Origin: Thiocapsa marina 5811
GTDB lineage: Bacteria > Pseudomonadota > Gammaproteobacteria > Chromatiales > Chromatiaceae
Length of the DNA: 64,000 nucleotides
Assembly: GCF_000223985.1 (NCBI RefSeq)
Contig: NZ_AFWV01000012.1
Span: forward strand, 62,001-126,000
Direction: 5' to 3'
The notes beneath the pieces are model-generated. The model did no database searches, was not told the origin of the DNA, and was given only the letters and a program-made list of their open reading frames with translations. Position numbers and translations under genes: made by a program. This document shows, one piece after another, positions 26,212 to 35,587 of the stretch (within the stretch, counting starts at the first letter, position 1; each line of letters starts with the position of its first letter).

Positions 26212-26454
26212 ATCCTTGCCGAGGTTTGCGGGTTACGAGTACCGCTCGGAGTGTAGCATGGGCCATCGGACCCCTGCATAGGGCTGGCGGGCGGCGCGCC
26301 GGCGCGGTTTGCGGGCCGGCGCGCAATGGCGCCCGATCTCATGTCCGTGGAGGGCATTCCCTTCGATGCGCCGCGCCAATAGGAGATCTCCCGCCTCGAG
26401 CGCGCCGATCGCTCGGGATGCGTTTGGAGCGAGAATCGCGGCCGGCGCGTGTCG

Positions 26455-27018
26455 TCAGGACGGCGACCCGCTCCGCGAATCGTCCGAAGGTGCCTGCAGG
26501 GGGTACCAGGTATCGTCGCGCGCGGCCGGCAAGAGATCGCGTCTCAGCTGCTTGAGTGCCTCCGAGGTCCGCGCGGCCCCGCCTGCGCCGAAGGGGTCCT
26601 CGGAGTCGAGCACGTCGCCGAGCTCCGCGTCGATCTGATCCGGATCCTCGCCCGCCTCCATGCGACGGATCGCCTCCGCCATCCCGTCGCCGAGCTTCAG
26701 ACCCGTCGCCTCGAACAGCTTGCGCATGGTCTGCGCCGCCTGCTTCGGGTCGTCCTGATCGAGATTCTCCAGCTCCCCGGCCATCGAGGCGAAGGCGTTC
26801 ATCAACTTCGCCTCGTCCAGACCGGCGGGCAGATCGTCCGCCTCCGCGTCCTCGCCGTCTTGCCCACGCTGGCGGCTGATCGCAAACAGGCTCGCCTGCC
26901 GACCCAGCTCCGGCCGCCCGCAGCGCGGACATGCTGGGCGCGTCTCGGTATCGACCCGGCGCGAGAAGAAGTTGAAGATGGCATGGCAGTCGGGGCAGTA
27001 AAACTCGTAGACCGGCAT
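26455..27018 (-). CDS. FmdB-type zinc-ribbon protein
   Basis: A 187-residue protein. The N-terminal zinc ribbon MPVYEFYCPDCHAIFNFFSR followed by ACPRCGRPELGR gives two CxxC knuckles, as in the FmdB/CxxC_CXXC_SSSS family of putative regulators. The rest is acidic and helical (MRKLFEATGLKLGDGMAEAI) with a low-complexity tail. GGAG precedes ATG 27018. Function unknown; zinc binding is inferred from the cysteines. Confidence 0.8.
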   Translation of the reverse strand: MPVYEFYCPDCHAIFNFFSRRVDTETRPACPRCGRPELGRQASLFAISRQRGQDGEDAEADDLPAGLDEAKLMNAFASMAGELENLDQDDPKQAAQTMRKLFEATGLKLGDGMAEAIRRMEAGEDPDQIDAELGDVLDSEDPFGAGGAARTSEALKQLRRDLLPAARDDTWYPLQAPSDDSRSGSPS

Positions 27019-27197
27019 GGTGTTGTCTCCGTCGAATGGCTCGGCGCATTCTATACCGAGCGCGCTTGTGTTTTACGCCGCATTGCGCGCCCCGCGCACG
27101 CCGGAGGGGCCGGCGCAGCGCCCGAATCCTCGCGTCCCGAAGCGACGCACGCGATCCCGGTGTATCGGGACTTTTATCGGAGAGAATCGAAGCCCCG

Positions 27198-29318
27198 ATG
27201 TCCATCGTCGAGAAGAGTGACAGGTTGTATTCCCTGCTGATTGCGCTGACGCTATGCCTTTCGGCCGCAGTCGCGACATCAACGTCCGCCGCTCCCCAAG
27301 CCGTGCATCTCGGCGAGCGCGCCAACTTCGATTACCCCAAGGTGCCCAACGACCATCGACATCTGCGGCGTTTGGTGAACAACGCCTTCAGCTACCTCGA
27401 TCCGGCACACCGGATCATCGACCCGGTATCCGGTTATCCGGTCGAGGGTTGGAATCAGGAGCCGGCTAAAGGGCTCTTTCTTCGCTCGTTCACCCAGCTC
27501 ACGGCGATCGGCGCCTGGATCGAGCTGCTGGCCAACATCGCGGCAGGCCAGGCCGACAATCCCTACATCTCGCGCGACGCCGCCTTGGACGGGCTCGCGC
27601 TCGCGGTGGCGACACTCGGCGCCGATCAGCGCGATCCCGACCTTGCCGCGAAGGGGTTGCTTTCGAATTTCATGGGGTTCGACGGCGGGCAGCGCCGTGG
27701 CCCACTGCTGGAATCCATCGAGCGACGCCGCTTCACCGACACCTTCGGCGAGCGCGACGGGCAGGCGATCTGGCAGGCCCTCCTGGAGAAGGGGTGGCTG
27801 CACGAGGAAGACAACGGCCGAAACGGCAGGATCCTCCGTCGCGAAGGCTACGGGGCGCTCCATTTCGACGGGGCGCTTGAACCCTATGCCGATCCGGCTC
27901 GGCAAGCCGCCATCATGGGGCTCCTCGATCAACGCGTCGTCACCATCATCTTCGGCGACAACGCCAACCTGACGGCCGCCTTGGCGAGAGCGATCGGCGC
28001 GCTCCTGCAGCCCGAGATCCGAGACGTGCCGCAGGTCGTCGCCCTACGGGATGCGATGGAGCGTTTCATCGAGGCCCAAAAAGAAGGCTATGCCCATCTG
28101 TTCGACCCGCAGACCGGGACCTTCATGTTCGGCTGGGACGCGACGTCGGATCGGTTCGTCGGTTGGGAGGACGGTCGGGGGAACCGGGTCACCGGGCAGA
28201 TGAACTATTTCATCAACGAGTTCCGCGGACCCTTGATATTCACCGTGCTGCGCTACGGACTGCCGGTCGCGGCGATCCGCAACGCCGGATTCAAGATCAA
28301 ACCCTACCGACTGTCCGACGGACGCGACACCTATGCTCTGGCCGCCTGGGACGGGTCGGCCTTCCAATTGCTCGGGCTCTCGCTCTTCATGCAGGAGCTC
28401 CGCAACCCGGCCTGGCGGAGCGCTCTGGAAACACTCGTCGACATCGAGCTTGATTTCTCGACCCGGCATAAGCTGCCCGGACTCCTCTCGGAGGCCTACA
28501 GCGGCCGCGGGACCGAATACACCGGTCTGATCGGGATCGGCGACCTCGCGGTGACCGAATCTCCGCTCGACACGCAGGCCCCATCGCTCTACAGCCTCGG
28601 CGTTGCCTACGGGATCGCACCCGAGCAGGTGAATGGGTTTCTGCAGACCGAGTGGGCGCGCATCTCGAGCCTCTTCACCGATCACGGTCCGTGGGAAGGT
28701 TGGAACACGGCCACCGACACAGTGATCCCCTACCAGACGACCGTCCACACCCTGTCGCTGATTCTCGGGGGAATCAACACCGCACACGAGAACATGCGTC
28801 GCTATCTCGACGCGAAGAACCTCTCCGGCCCGCTCGAAGCGCTCTACACGCCCGGGCAGAGGATCGACCTCCTGGCCGCCGAGAACCGGATCATCCCCTG
28901 GACCGCGCAGGAGGAGCCGATCGCCTTCGCGCGCGAGGCGGGGACACCCCGTTTCGCGTCGACGATCAAGGGCAGCGGAGGGCTCGCGTTCGTTCTCCCG
29001 GCAGGCCAAGGGGTGAGCCTCTCGAACGGCACGCTGTCGATCCGGCTCACCTCCGAGACCGAGATCGAGGATGCCGTCATCGCCTTCAAGCGCGCGACCG
29101 ACGACACCCATCCGCCGCCTGCGATTCCCATCGAGATCTTCGCACGCGTTCCAAAGGCCGAAGACAGCACGATCGAGGTCGTCCTCCCTGCAACGCCGGC
29201 CCTGCAGGGGATCTCGGAGGTCTCGCTGACCTTCCGCAGCCACGAGCAACCGGCACGGGTTGATCTTGCGATTAGAGCGTTCGATTTTGTGCCTTTCGAG
29301 GTTGCGCTGGAGCCCTGA
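27198..29318 (+). CDS. Secreted glycosidase-like protein with a predicted (alpha/alpha) toroid
   Basis: A 706-residue exported protein. The signal peptide is at residues 1-33 (LLIALTLCLSAAVATSTSAA). The body (about 40-590) repeats helical motifs rich in Trp and Tyr (NNAFSYLDPAHRIIDPVSGY, GYAHLFDPQTGTFMFGWDAT, WEGWNTATDTVIPYQTTVHT). This resembles glucoamylase-like or GH144-type toroids. The C-terminus is beta-rich. The activity is not assigned; catalytic acids cannot be named with confidence. ATG 27198 is chosen because it gives a clean signal peptide; GGAGAG lies about 12 bases upstream. Confidence 0.65.
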   Translation: MSIVEKSDRLYSLLIALTLCLSAAVATSTSAAPQAVHLGERANFDYPKVPNDHRHLRRLVNNAFSYLDPAHRIIDPVSGYPVEGWNQEPAKGLFLRSFTQLTAIGAWIELLANIAAGQADNPYISRDAALDGLALAVATLGADQRDPDLAAKGLLSNFMGFDGGQRRGPLLESIERRRFTDTFGERDGQAIWQALLEKGWLHEEDNGRNGRILRREGYGALHFDGALEPYADPARQAAIMGLLDQRVVTIIFGDNANLTAALARAIGALLQPEIRDVPQVVALRDAMERFIEAQKEGYAHLFDPQTGTFMFGWDATSDRFVGWEDGRGNRVTGQMNYFINEFRGPLIFTVLRYGLPVAAIRNAGFKIKPYRLSDGRDTYALAAWDGSAFQLLGLSLFMQELRNPAWRSALETLVDIELDFSTRHKLPGLLSEAYSGRGTEYTGLIGIGDLAVTESPLDTQAPSLYSLGVAYGIAPEQVNGFLQTEWARISSLFTDHGPWEGWNTATDTVIPYQTTVHTLSLILGGINTAHENMRRYLDAKNLSGPLEALYTPGQRIDLLAAENRIIPWTAQEEPIAFAREAGTPRFASTIKGSGGLAFVLPAGQGVSLSNGTLSIRLTSETEIEDAVIAFKRATDDTHPPPAIPIEIFARVPKAEDSTIEVVLPATPALQGISEVSLTFRSHEQPARVDLAIRAFDFVPFEVALEP

Positions 29319-29370
29319 TCGCGCGGGGGGTCTCGCTCGTGAGGCCGGCCACCCGAAACTTCGGTCGCTC

Positions 29371-29424
29371 GTGACACCCGCTCTGCGGTGTCACGCATGC
29401 CCCTGGCGCTCCGCGCCACGTGCC
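29371..29424. repeat. REP-like double hairpin, copy 1
   Basis: Two adjacent stems: GTGACACC pairing with GGTGTCAC, then GTGGCGCxxxxGCGCCAC-type. Found inverted at 63057-63111 and in variant form at 48257-48303. It lies downstream of the glycosidase-like gene, where it could stabilise or terminate the transcript. Confidence 0.65.
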
Positions 29425-29498
29425 AGGATGGCCGGAGTTACGAGCAAGGCCTGCGCGGGGCTCACCATGGCCTGTTTGGGTTGTTGGTCGATTTCTTC

Positions 29499-29681
29499 CC
29501 TTCAATGAGGCCCGGCGAACTCGCCGGGGAAATGCCTCGCTGGCTTGCGCGGCCTCGGCCTGGACCTTGGCGCTTCAATGAGGCCCCGGCAGATTCGCCG
29601 GGGAAATCGTTTGCCAGGCTCGGGATCTTCTGCGGATCGTCGTAGGCTTCAACGAGGCCCCGGCAAATTCGCCGGGGAAAT
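29499..29681 (-). CRISPR. Trailer-end fragment of the type I-G array (3 repeats)
   Basis: Repeats at 29499-29533 (degenerate, lacking one C), 29572-29607 and 29646-29681 (variants), with two 38-nt spacers. They are separated from the main array by the IS3-family element at 29712-31475. Degeneracy at this end marks it as the old, leader-distal end. Confidence 0.9.
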
Positions 29682-29735
29682 TCGGCGTCTCGGGCGTCGG
29701 CTACGCGGTAAGTGTCAAGGTAGTTGTCGCATCAA

Positions 29736-30855
29736 TCATGTCATGTTTGCGTCGGCCTTCTCCTGGTCGCGAGGGGGTTTTCCCGGGTTGAGCAAGACCG
29801 AAGCGGGCGGCGTCCAATTGCGGGTGGATCCGGACCAGCGCGTCGGGTTGTCGTCTCTGGCGGCTCGATAGAGCGCGTCGCGCCGTGCCAGCAGGTCGCC
29901 ATCCTCGCCGCGATGGCGCTGTGCCGGGGTGACGAACTTCAGCGCGCTGTGCAGGTGGATGGTGTTGTACCAGGCGGTGAATGTCGTCATCCAGCGTCGT
30001 GCCGCCTCGACGTCGTCGAAGGGATCGGAGGGGAAGTCCGGGCGGCCCTTGACGGTGTTGAACAGCGACTCCGAATAGGGGTTGTCGTTGCTCACGGCCG
30101 GGCGACTGAAGGACGGTACGACCCCGAGGCGTTGGAGCATCACCAGCATGGTGGCGCCTTTCATCGGCGAGCCGTTGTCCGAGTGCAGGACCAGTGTGCC
30201 CGGGTGCACGCCTTCACGCAGGTAAGCCTTCTGGAAGACGCCGGCGGCGTGCGCGGCGGACTCCTGCGGGTAGACCTCCCAGCCGACGATCTTGCGGCTG
30301 TAGACATCCATGATCAGGTACAGATAGAAGAACATCCCCTGCACGGTACTGGCCAGGTAGGTGATGTCCCAGCTCCAAACCCGATTCGGCCCGGTCGCCT
30401 CCAACGGCTGCGGGCGCACCCGTGCCGGCGCCTTGACGCGACCGCGGCGGGCGAGCTGCCCGGCGGCGCGCAGTACGCGGTAGAAGGTCGACTCGGATCC
30501 CAGGTAGCAGCCCTCGTCGGCCAGCGCCGGGACGATCTGATGCGGGCTCAAGCTCGCGAACCGGGGCGCGTTGGCGGCCGTCAGGACGGCTTCTCGCTCG
30601 TGGGGCGAGAGCCGATTGGCCGGGGTGCGCACCGCGCCTTCGGTCCGGTGCTCGCGCGTGCGCCCATCGCCGCCGATCGCGCCGTCGCGACGCCAGCGCT
30701 GCAGGGTGCGCTCGGACAGCCCCACGGCGGCGCAGGCGCGACTCAGGCGGGCGCCCTCGGCACAGGCTTGCTCGATGTACTCGCTCACTTGTACGCGCCG
30801 CTCATAGGTGAGCGAGCGTCCTCTGGCTCCTCCCAGATCGCCCGGACTTTTTTTT
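29736..30855 (-). CDS. IS3-family transposase OrfB (DDE integrase domain)
   Basis: The catalytic part of the transposase, in the -1 frame relative to orfA. An HTH region (LSRACAAVGLSERTLQRWRR) is followed by the rve/DDE core: first Asp in VWSWDITYLASTVQGMFF, second in LVLHSDNGSPMKGATM, Glu in DNPYSESLFNTVKGRPDF. It is produced as an OrfAB fusion by slippage at A8 (30848-30855 on the minus strand, read CCAAAAAAAAGTCC). All three acidic residues are intact. Confidence 0.9.
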
Positions 30856-31234
30856 GGAGTACCAGCAACGTGGCGGCTTCGGCCAAGGCCCGGTCCTTGC
30901 GCTGCAACTCCCGACCCAGGCGCAGGATCTCCGCCTGCTCGGCGCGCCGCTCGGCCCGCTCGGTCTTGCTCGCCAAGGGCGCATTGGCGTGCTGGCAGGT
31001 CGCGCGCCACGCGCTGATCTGCTCGGCGAACAGACCCTTGCGTCGACAGTACGCGCCCAGCTCCAACTCGTTGAGGGTGGCGGTCTCCACCACCACGGCA
31101 AACTTCTCCTCGCTGTCGAGCGTGGCGTCAGGTACCGTCGATGCCCGCGGTCGACGGGCCCGACCCAGCGCCTCGCGCCGCCAGCCGTAGAGGGTGTCGC
31201 GCGGGATGCCGGTTTGCGCGGCCAACTGCGGCAC
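30785..31234 (-). CDS. IS3-family transposase OrfA, start possibly damaged
   Basis: An HTH protein: IPRDTLYGWRREALG, then a coiled coil (ERAERRAEQAEILRLGRELQ) and LLVLQKKV at the frameshift site. Homologous sequence extends upstream in frame (TTYSSELKDSILTKLLPPNN, ending near 31317), but this frame has no ATG or GTG there. The ATG at 31320 is one base out of frame, suggesting a 1-nt deletion just after the start codon. GTG 31234 is the first usable in-frame start. Confidence 0.75.
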   Translation of the reverse strand: MPQLAAQTGIPRDTLYGWRREALGRARRPRASTVPDATLDSEEKFAVVVETATLNELELGAYCRRKGLFAEQISAWRATCQHANAPLASKTERAERRAEQAEILRLGRELQRKDRALAEAATLLVLQKKVRAIWEEPEDARSPMSGAYK

Positions 31235-31340
31235 GCCGACGTTGTTGGGCGGCAGCAGCTTCGTCAGGATGCTGTCTTTCAGCTCACTCGAATAGGTCGT
31301 CTTGTCGGTCGCCTTGTCATGCCTCGGGGCGCTTGCGTCG

Positions 31341-31403
31341 CGCCCTCCGGGGTCAGCCGTTCAGTCGCCCTACGGGCTCCTTCCCGGCTGACCCCGGAGG
31401 GCG
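31341..31403. repeat. Long perfect hairpin at the transposase-proximal IS end
   Basis: A 19-bp perfect stem, 31341-31359 (starts CGCCCTCCGGGGTCAGC) with 31385-31403, and a 25-nt loop. It sits between the IS end and orfA. It may limit read-in transcription or be an unrelated palindromic repeat carried by the element. Confidence 0.75.
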
Positions 31404-31498
31404 CAAAGCCCCGGGTCGGTGATGCCCCATCCTCCCACACACTCTCCCAAAGGGAGGCGACATCTATCCTGACACCTGGGGTACGAGGGCGTCGTCTG

Positions 31499-33142
31499 GC
31501 TTCAATGAGGCCCCGGCAAATTCGCCGGGGAAATCAATTGATTCTGATCCGATAGCGATAGCCGCAAACCCTGCTTCAATGAGGCCCCGGCAAATTCGCC
31601 GGGGAAATCCAAAAAATCCAGGGCGAATTGGCGCTCGCCCAAGAGGGCTTCAATGAGGCCCCGGCAAATTCGCCGGGGAAATCATCACCGGGAAACCCTG
31701 GGGCGCGCCAACGAAGCCGCGCTTCAATGAGGCCCCGGCAGATTCGCCGGGGAAATTAGCGCGCCCTCGGCGAGACTCTGCCGGGTACATGCCTGCTTCA
31801 ATGAGGCCCCGGCAGATTCGCCGAGGAAATCGAGCCAGGTATAGGCGAAAATCATCAGCGCCGAAATGCTTCAATGAGGCCCCGGCAGATTCGCCGGGGA
31901 AATGAATGGTAGGCTGGAGGCTACGACACCATCTCAGCAGCTTCAATGAGGCCCCGGCAGATTCGCCGGGGAAATGCGAGCTGTCGTTCACCCCGATGGG
32001 CGCGGACCACCGCTTCAATGAGGCCCCGGCAGATTCGCCGGGGAAATAATCGCCGACGATCAACCGCCGACCAGAGGTCGTCGGCTTCAATGAGGCCCCG
32101 GCAGATTCGCCGGGGAAATCTCTCTCTCAAAACCGCACAGCAATAGGGATCCCACTGCTTCAATGAGGCCCCGGCAGATTCGCCGGGGAAATGACGGTCA
32201 CGCTGTTGCGCAGCAGCGTCATGGCATCGTCGCTTCAATGAGGCCCCGGCAGATTCGCCGGGGAAATGACACCAAGCTCGCTTTGGTCCTGCACGCCGAG
32301 GAGCTTCAATGAGGCCCCGGCAGATTCGCCGGGGAAATGTGTTGTCTGCGCGATCCGGCGCCTCGGCGCCTTCCGCAGCTTCAATGAGGCCCCGGCAGAT
32401 TCGCCGGGGAAATGGTTTCGATCGCCTCCGGAACGGCCTACATCAGCGGGCTTCAATGAGGCCCCGGCAGATTCGCCGGGGAAATGGTTTCGATCGCCTC
32501 CGGAACGGCCTACATCAGCGGGCTTCAATGAGGCCCCGGCAGATTCGCCGGGGAAATGTCGATAGCCTGTCGTCTTTGGAGCCGATTATCTGGGCTTCAA
32601 TGAGGCCCCGGCAGATTCGCCGGGGAAATTCCGCGACTGGGGCGCGCATGAATTTATCCGCAAGGCTTCAATGAGGCCCCGGCAGATTCGCCGGGGAAAT
32701 CGGCTTTCTCGACGGCTCAATTCGCGTACTGGTCTCGCTTCAATGAGGCCCCGGCAGATTCGCCGGGGAAATTCTATGACGAGGCGATGGCCGATACCGA
32801 CCTGGACGTGCTTCAATGAGGCCCCGGCAGATTCGCCGGGGAAATCTCGCCGCGCTACGCAACGCCGACCGACCCCTGTCCGCGCTTCAATGAGGCCCCG
32901 GCAGATTCGCCGGGGAAATCGCGCTGCGACAGGCCGAGAGGCTGGCGGAGCAGGAGGTGCTTCAATGAGGCCCCGGCAGATTCGCCGGGGAAATACGACG
33001 GCGTTTGGGATACGGATTGCGGCAACCGCTTCGCTTCAATGAGGCCCCGGCAGATTCGCCGGGGAAATCCGGTGGTGCGTGTGCTCTCGATGCAGATGGT
33101 CTATCCGCTTCAATGAGGCCCCGGCAGATTCGCCGGGGAAAT
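31499..33142 (-). CRISPR. Main type I-G CRISPR array, 23 repeats
   Basis: The repeat unit is 36 nt: on the plus strand GCTTCAATGAGGCCCCGGCA then GATTCGCCGGGGAAAT. Repeats start at 31499, 31573, 31647, 31721, 31795, 31868, 31940, 32012, 32084, 32157, 32232, 32303, 32378, 32450, 32522, 32594, 32665, 32737, 32810, 32884, 32959, 33033 and 33107. The 22 spacers are about 35-39 nt. The stem CCCCGGC/GCCGGGG encloses a 6-nt loop. The minus-strand orientation is inferred because the repeat then ends CATTGAAGC (like ATTGAAAC handles), cas genes are on that strand, and degenerate repeats lie at the far left. Confidence 0.97.
32414..32521. repeat. Duplicated spacer-repeat unit
   Basis: Spacers 32414-32449 and 32486-32521 are identical 36-mers beginning GGTTTCGATCGCCTCCGG, on either side of the repeat at 32450. 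This is a recent tandem duplication of one unit by recombination or slippage. Confidence 0.95.
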
Positions 33143-33413
33143 GGCACCGCCGGCAGCCCGTTTCCTGGGCGGGCTGCGGGGGATTTTGCGAGCAGTGATG
33201 CTGCTCCGGTAGCCTGCCAACATCAGAGGTGATACTTCGAGTCAGCATTGTAGTCGATCACACTGGTTTTTAAAGAGCTATGTTCTGCGAGCGCTGCCGG
33301 GATTTTAGGTGCTATCGGAGCGCTCTCGTGCTCGCGGCAGGATCTCCGTCGAAGTCAGGGCTCGCGGTCTGCCGATGCGTTTCCCTGTATCCGTGCCGTG
33401 TCGCCCGATATGC
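33143..33413 (-). promoter_or_regulatory. Probable CRISPR leader
   Basis: About 270 bp between the last perfect repeat and the cas2 stop. It holds an inverted repeat near the array (GCAGCCCG...CGGGCTGC, about 33152-33176) and a more AT-rich stretch around 33240-33285. Position and the perfect adjacent repeats make it the leader, driving leftward pre-crRNA transcription. Confidence 0.6.
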
Positions 33414-33707
33414 TCAGACAATGACTGGCTCATGCTCGATCGGCGTGAAGCTGGTCTTGCCGAGGCTAACAACCCTGGGTGAGACATTCTCCGCGTGACC
33501 GAAGTCGAGGAGTAATATGTGGTCTTCGGTGTGGTGGATGATGCCATCGAGCAAAGCGACCAGCTCCGCGTGCTGTTTGGGTGTCAACCGACACTGGAAG
33601 ACCGACAGTTGCATCCATTCGCCGAAACCTTTCATGAGCTTAAAGACGCGTCTCCAGCGTTTCTGGTCCGAGATGTCGTAGGCGACGATGTAGAGCCGTT
33701 GGTCCAT
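33414..33707 (-). CDS. cas2: CRISPR-associated endonuclease Cas2
   Basis: A 97-residue Cas2. The N-terminal strand with catalytic-type Asp is LYIVAYDISDQKRWRRVFKL, and the second part is WMQLSVFQCRLTPKQHAELV with ILLLDFG. It forms the Cas1-Cas2 integration complex that inserts new spacers. It starts 15 bp after the cas4-cas1 stop, so it is in the same operon and adjoins the leader. Confidence 0.95.
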   Translation of the reverse strand: MDQRLYIVAYDISDQKRWRRVFKLMKGFGEWMQLSVFQCRLTPKQHAELVALLDGIIHHTEDHILLLDFGHAENVSPRVVSLGKTSFTPIEHEPVIV

Positions 33708-33722
33708 GTTATGCGGACTCCG

Positions 33723-35447
33723 TCAACGTGGCGTGAAGTTGGGGTAATCATCGAGCTCGCCGAGAATATGCCGTGCGAGCAGTCGGGCTTGGACCTCCAG
33801 CAGACGTCGGTAGCTGAGCCGGTAGCCTAAGACCGGATGGGTAACCTCCTGAGCAAGCCGGCGCTCGAACGTCCCGATGAATCGCTTTCGGCCATCGTTT
33901 GTCAACGAAACGCTGCCTGCTGCTTGGATGAAATCCGTGGGCCGGACTTCGCCGTTGTTGATCGCCTGGATCACCGCGGAATCGGCGAGCAGCGGTCGAA
34001 AGGGTTCCATCAGATCCAATGCCAATGTAGGGCGGCCGTAGCGTGGTTGGTGATAAAACCCAAGGTAAGGATCGAAGCCGACCGCAGACAAGGTGACGGT
34101 CCAAGTGCGTGCCAGCAATCCGTAAGCGTATGAGAGCAAAGCATTGACGGGATCCGTCGGTGGTCGACGGTTGCGGGTCCGGAAGTCGAAGGTGAGTACC
34201 GAGGCATCGCCGGGCGGTCTGATGAGATTCGAAAGCGCCCCGAAATAACGGGCCGCACCGCTGCCCTCGACGCCCAACAACTCGGAGAGGTCTGCCGCGC
34301 GACGTGTCCTCTTGACGTCCCCGTTGAGCGATTCCAGCAGTGCTTCCGGGGCTCCGCCTTCGGTCTTCCAGTTGCGGCGCAGCATGGTTCGCGCGTTTCG
34401 TAGCTTTCCTTCGACAAGTCCCTTGGCGAATCGAAGACAAAAGGACTCATCGTCGGCCGACCTGAATTGGGCGCGGCGAAGCTCGACGTTTTTGTGCCCG
34501 GTCCCGATCGTGTGGCCCATGAACCAACCGCCGTGGCTGTGCCAAGTGATCGGGACGTTGCGGCGCATCAGCTCCTGCATCGTTGGCGTGGTCACGTAGA
34601 CGTTTCCGAAGAGTGCGAGCTGAGAGACGTCCATCAGACGCACGCTCTGGACCTTCTTGTCGTCGATAGAGACCTCCAGTTGCTCTCCGGATTTCGAAAC
34701 CTTGGCGTGGAACGCCTGGACGTAAAGCGGCATCGCGGTGTCCAGGCCGACGGCCAGTGGTCGCGGGGCAATGTCGATACCCCGGAAGAAGTTGATCTCG
34801 TCCGGCAGACAGATGCCAACAAGAGAACATCGAGGACACTTCGGGCTGTCTTCCAACGGCAGGGGGATCCGGCCGCCGGCCGCGACGAAGCGCAACCCGT
34901 CGATGGTCCGCTTGGTCAAGGCGCGCAACTCTTCGTCCAGCGCGATCCGGACACGCTCGCGGCTCGCGGCGTAATAGAGGATGCCTTCTTCGCAGGTGTA
35001 GCCGTGCTCCTCCAGGATCATGCCCTGGACGCAGATCTGAACACGCTCGGGGTCGTAGGCGCCGTGGCTCACATGCGGGCGCTTGCCGCGCTTGTAGTCG
35101 ACCGGCGTAACGACCCTGCCTTCGCCCTCGATCAGGTCCATACGCGCGATCAGCCCGAGGCGGTTGGACGACAAGGTAATGGAGCGGGCGTGGATTTTTT
35201 CGTCCGGCTCGGCCTGGTCCGCTTCCGGGAGTGTGCCGCTGCCCTTGTCGACCTTGCGATGGACGTAGCGCCCTTCGACCGTGTCGGCGGAGTCGTCCCA
35301 CTCGCCCTGGACCCACTCCAGATAGGCCAAGCGCGGGCAGTAGCAAAATTCGTTGATCATTCGCGCTGGTAATAGCGGGACATCTCGGACCATCTCCGGG
35401 AAAGGCAGCTCAAGCTCTCCTTGCTGGGGGATCGAATCATTCGACAT
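33723..35447 (-). CDS. cas4-cas1: Cas4-Cas1 fusion protein
   Basis: A 574-residue fusion typical of type I-G. The Cas4 part (about 1-200) is RecB-like with CYCPRLAYLEWVQGEW, DYKRGKRPH and QICVQGM, and an Fe-S Cys cluster ending CPRCSLVGIC. The Cas1 part (about 230-574) has metal ligands in GVEGSGAARYFGAL (Glu), GFYHQPRYGRPTLALD (His) and LMEPFRPLLAD (Glu/Asp). It selects PAM-bearing prespacers and integrates them with Cas2. ATG 35447 follows GGAGGGACC; the frame upstream is open to 35597 but overlaps the divergent antitoxin gene. Confidence 0.95.
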   Translation of the reverse strand: MSNDSIPQQGELELPFPEMVRDVPLLPARMINEFCYCPRLAYLEWVQGEWDDSADTVEGRYVHRKVDKGSGTLPEADQAEPDEKIHARSITLSSNRLGLIARMDLIEGEGRVVTPVDYKRGKRPHVSHGAYDPERVQICVQGMILEEHGYTCEEGILYYAASRERVRIALDEELRALTKRTIDGLRFVAAGGRIPLPLEDSPKCPRCSLVGICLPDEINFFRGIDIAPRPLAVGLDTAMPLYVQAFHAKVSKSGEQLEVSIDDKKVQSVRLMDVSQLALFGNVYVTTPTMQELMRRNVPITWHSHGGWFMGHTIGTGHKNVELRRAQFRSADDESFCLRFAKGLVEGKLRNARTMLRRNWKTEGGAPEALLESLNGDVKRTRRAADLSELLGVEGSGAARYFGALSNLIRPPGDASVLTFDFRTRNRRPPTDPVNALLSYAYGLLARTWTVTLSAVGFDPYLGFYHQPRYGRPTLALDLMEPFRPLLADSAVIQAINNGEVRPTDFIQAAGSVSLTNDGRKRFIGTFERRLAQEVTHPVLGYRLSYRRLLEVQARLLARHILGELDDYPNFTPR

Positions 35448-35587
35448 GGCATGGTCCCTCCATCCTCGATCGTCATCTCGGCGAATGTGTCGGCCAACGC
35501 AAGCGTGGCCAACGACCCTCGGAGTGTTGCATACGATGCGTGGCGTGCTACGCTTTGTGATACGAAATGTAACCCGGAACGAAAGAC
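35448..35587. promoter_or_regulatory. Divergent promoter region shared by cas4-cas1 and the RHH/MazF pair
   Basis: This 140-bp interval separates cas4-cas1 (leftward) from the antitoxin gene (rightward). It contains an imperfect palindrome GCGTGGCGTGCTACGC near 35536-35551. RHH antitoxins usually repress their own promoter, so this region could let the antitoxin also control the adaptation genes. That is inference. Confidence 0.45.

Larger units (their letters stand above)
29712..31475 (-). mobile_element. IS3-family insertion sequence inside the CRISPR array
   Basis: About 1.76 kb. The ends are imperfect inverted repeats: GTGTCAAGGTAG at 29712-29723, and GTGTCAGGATAG as the complement of 31464-31475; further inward the match continues (TGTCGC). 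orfA and orfB overlap on the minus strand. No target-site duplication is visible (GGTAA on one side, CTGGG on the other). Confidence 0.85.

Noticed and set aside
31946-33232. Frames encoding repeated MRPRQIRRGN or FPGESAGASLK peptides
   Set aside because: They are translations of the CRISPR repeat, not proteins.
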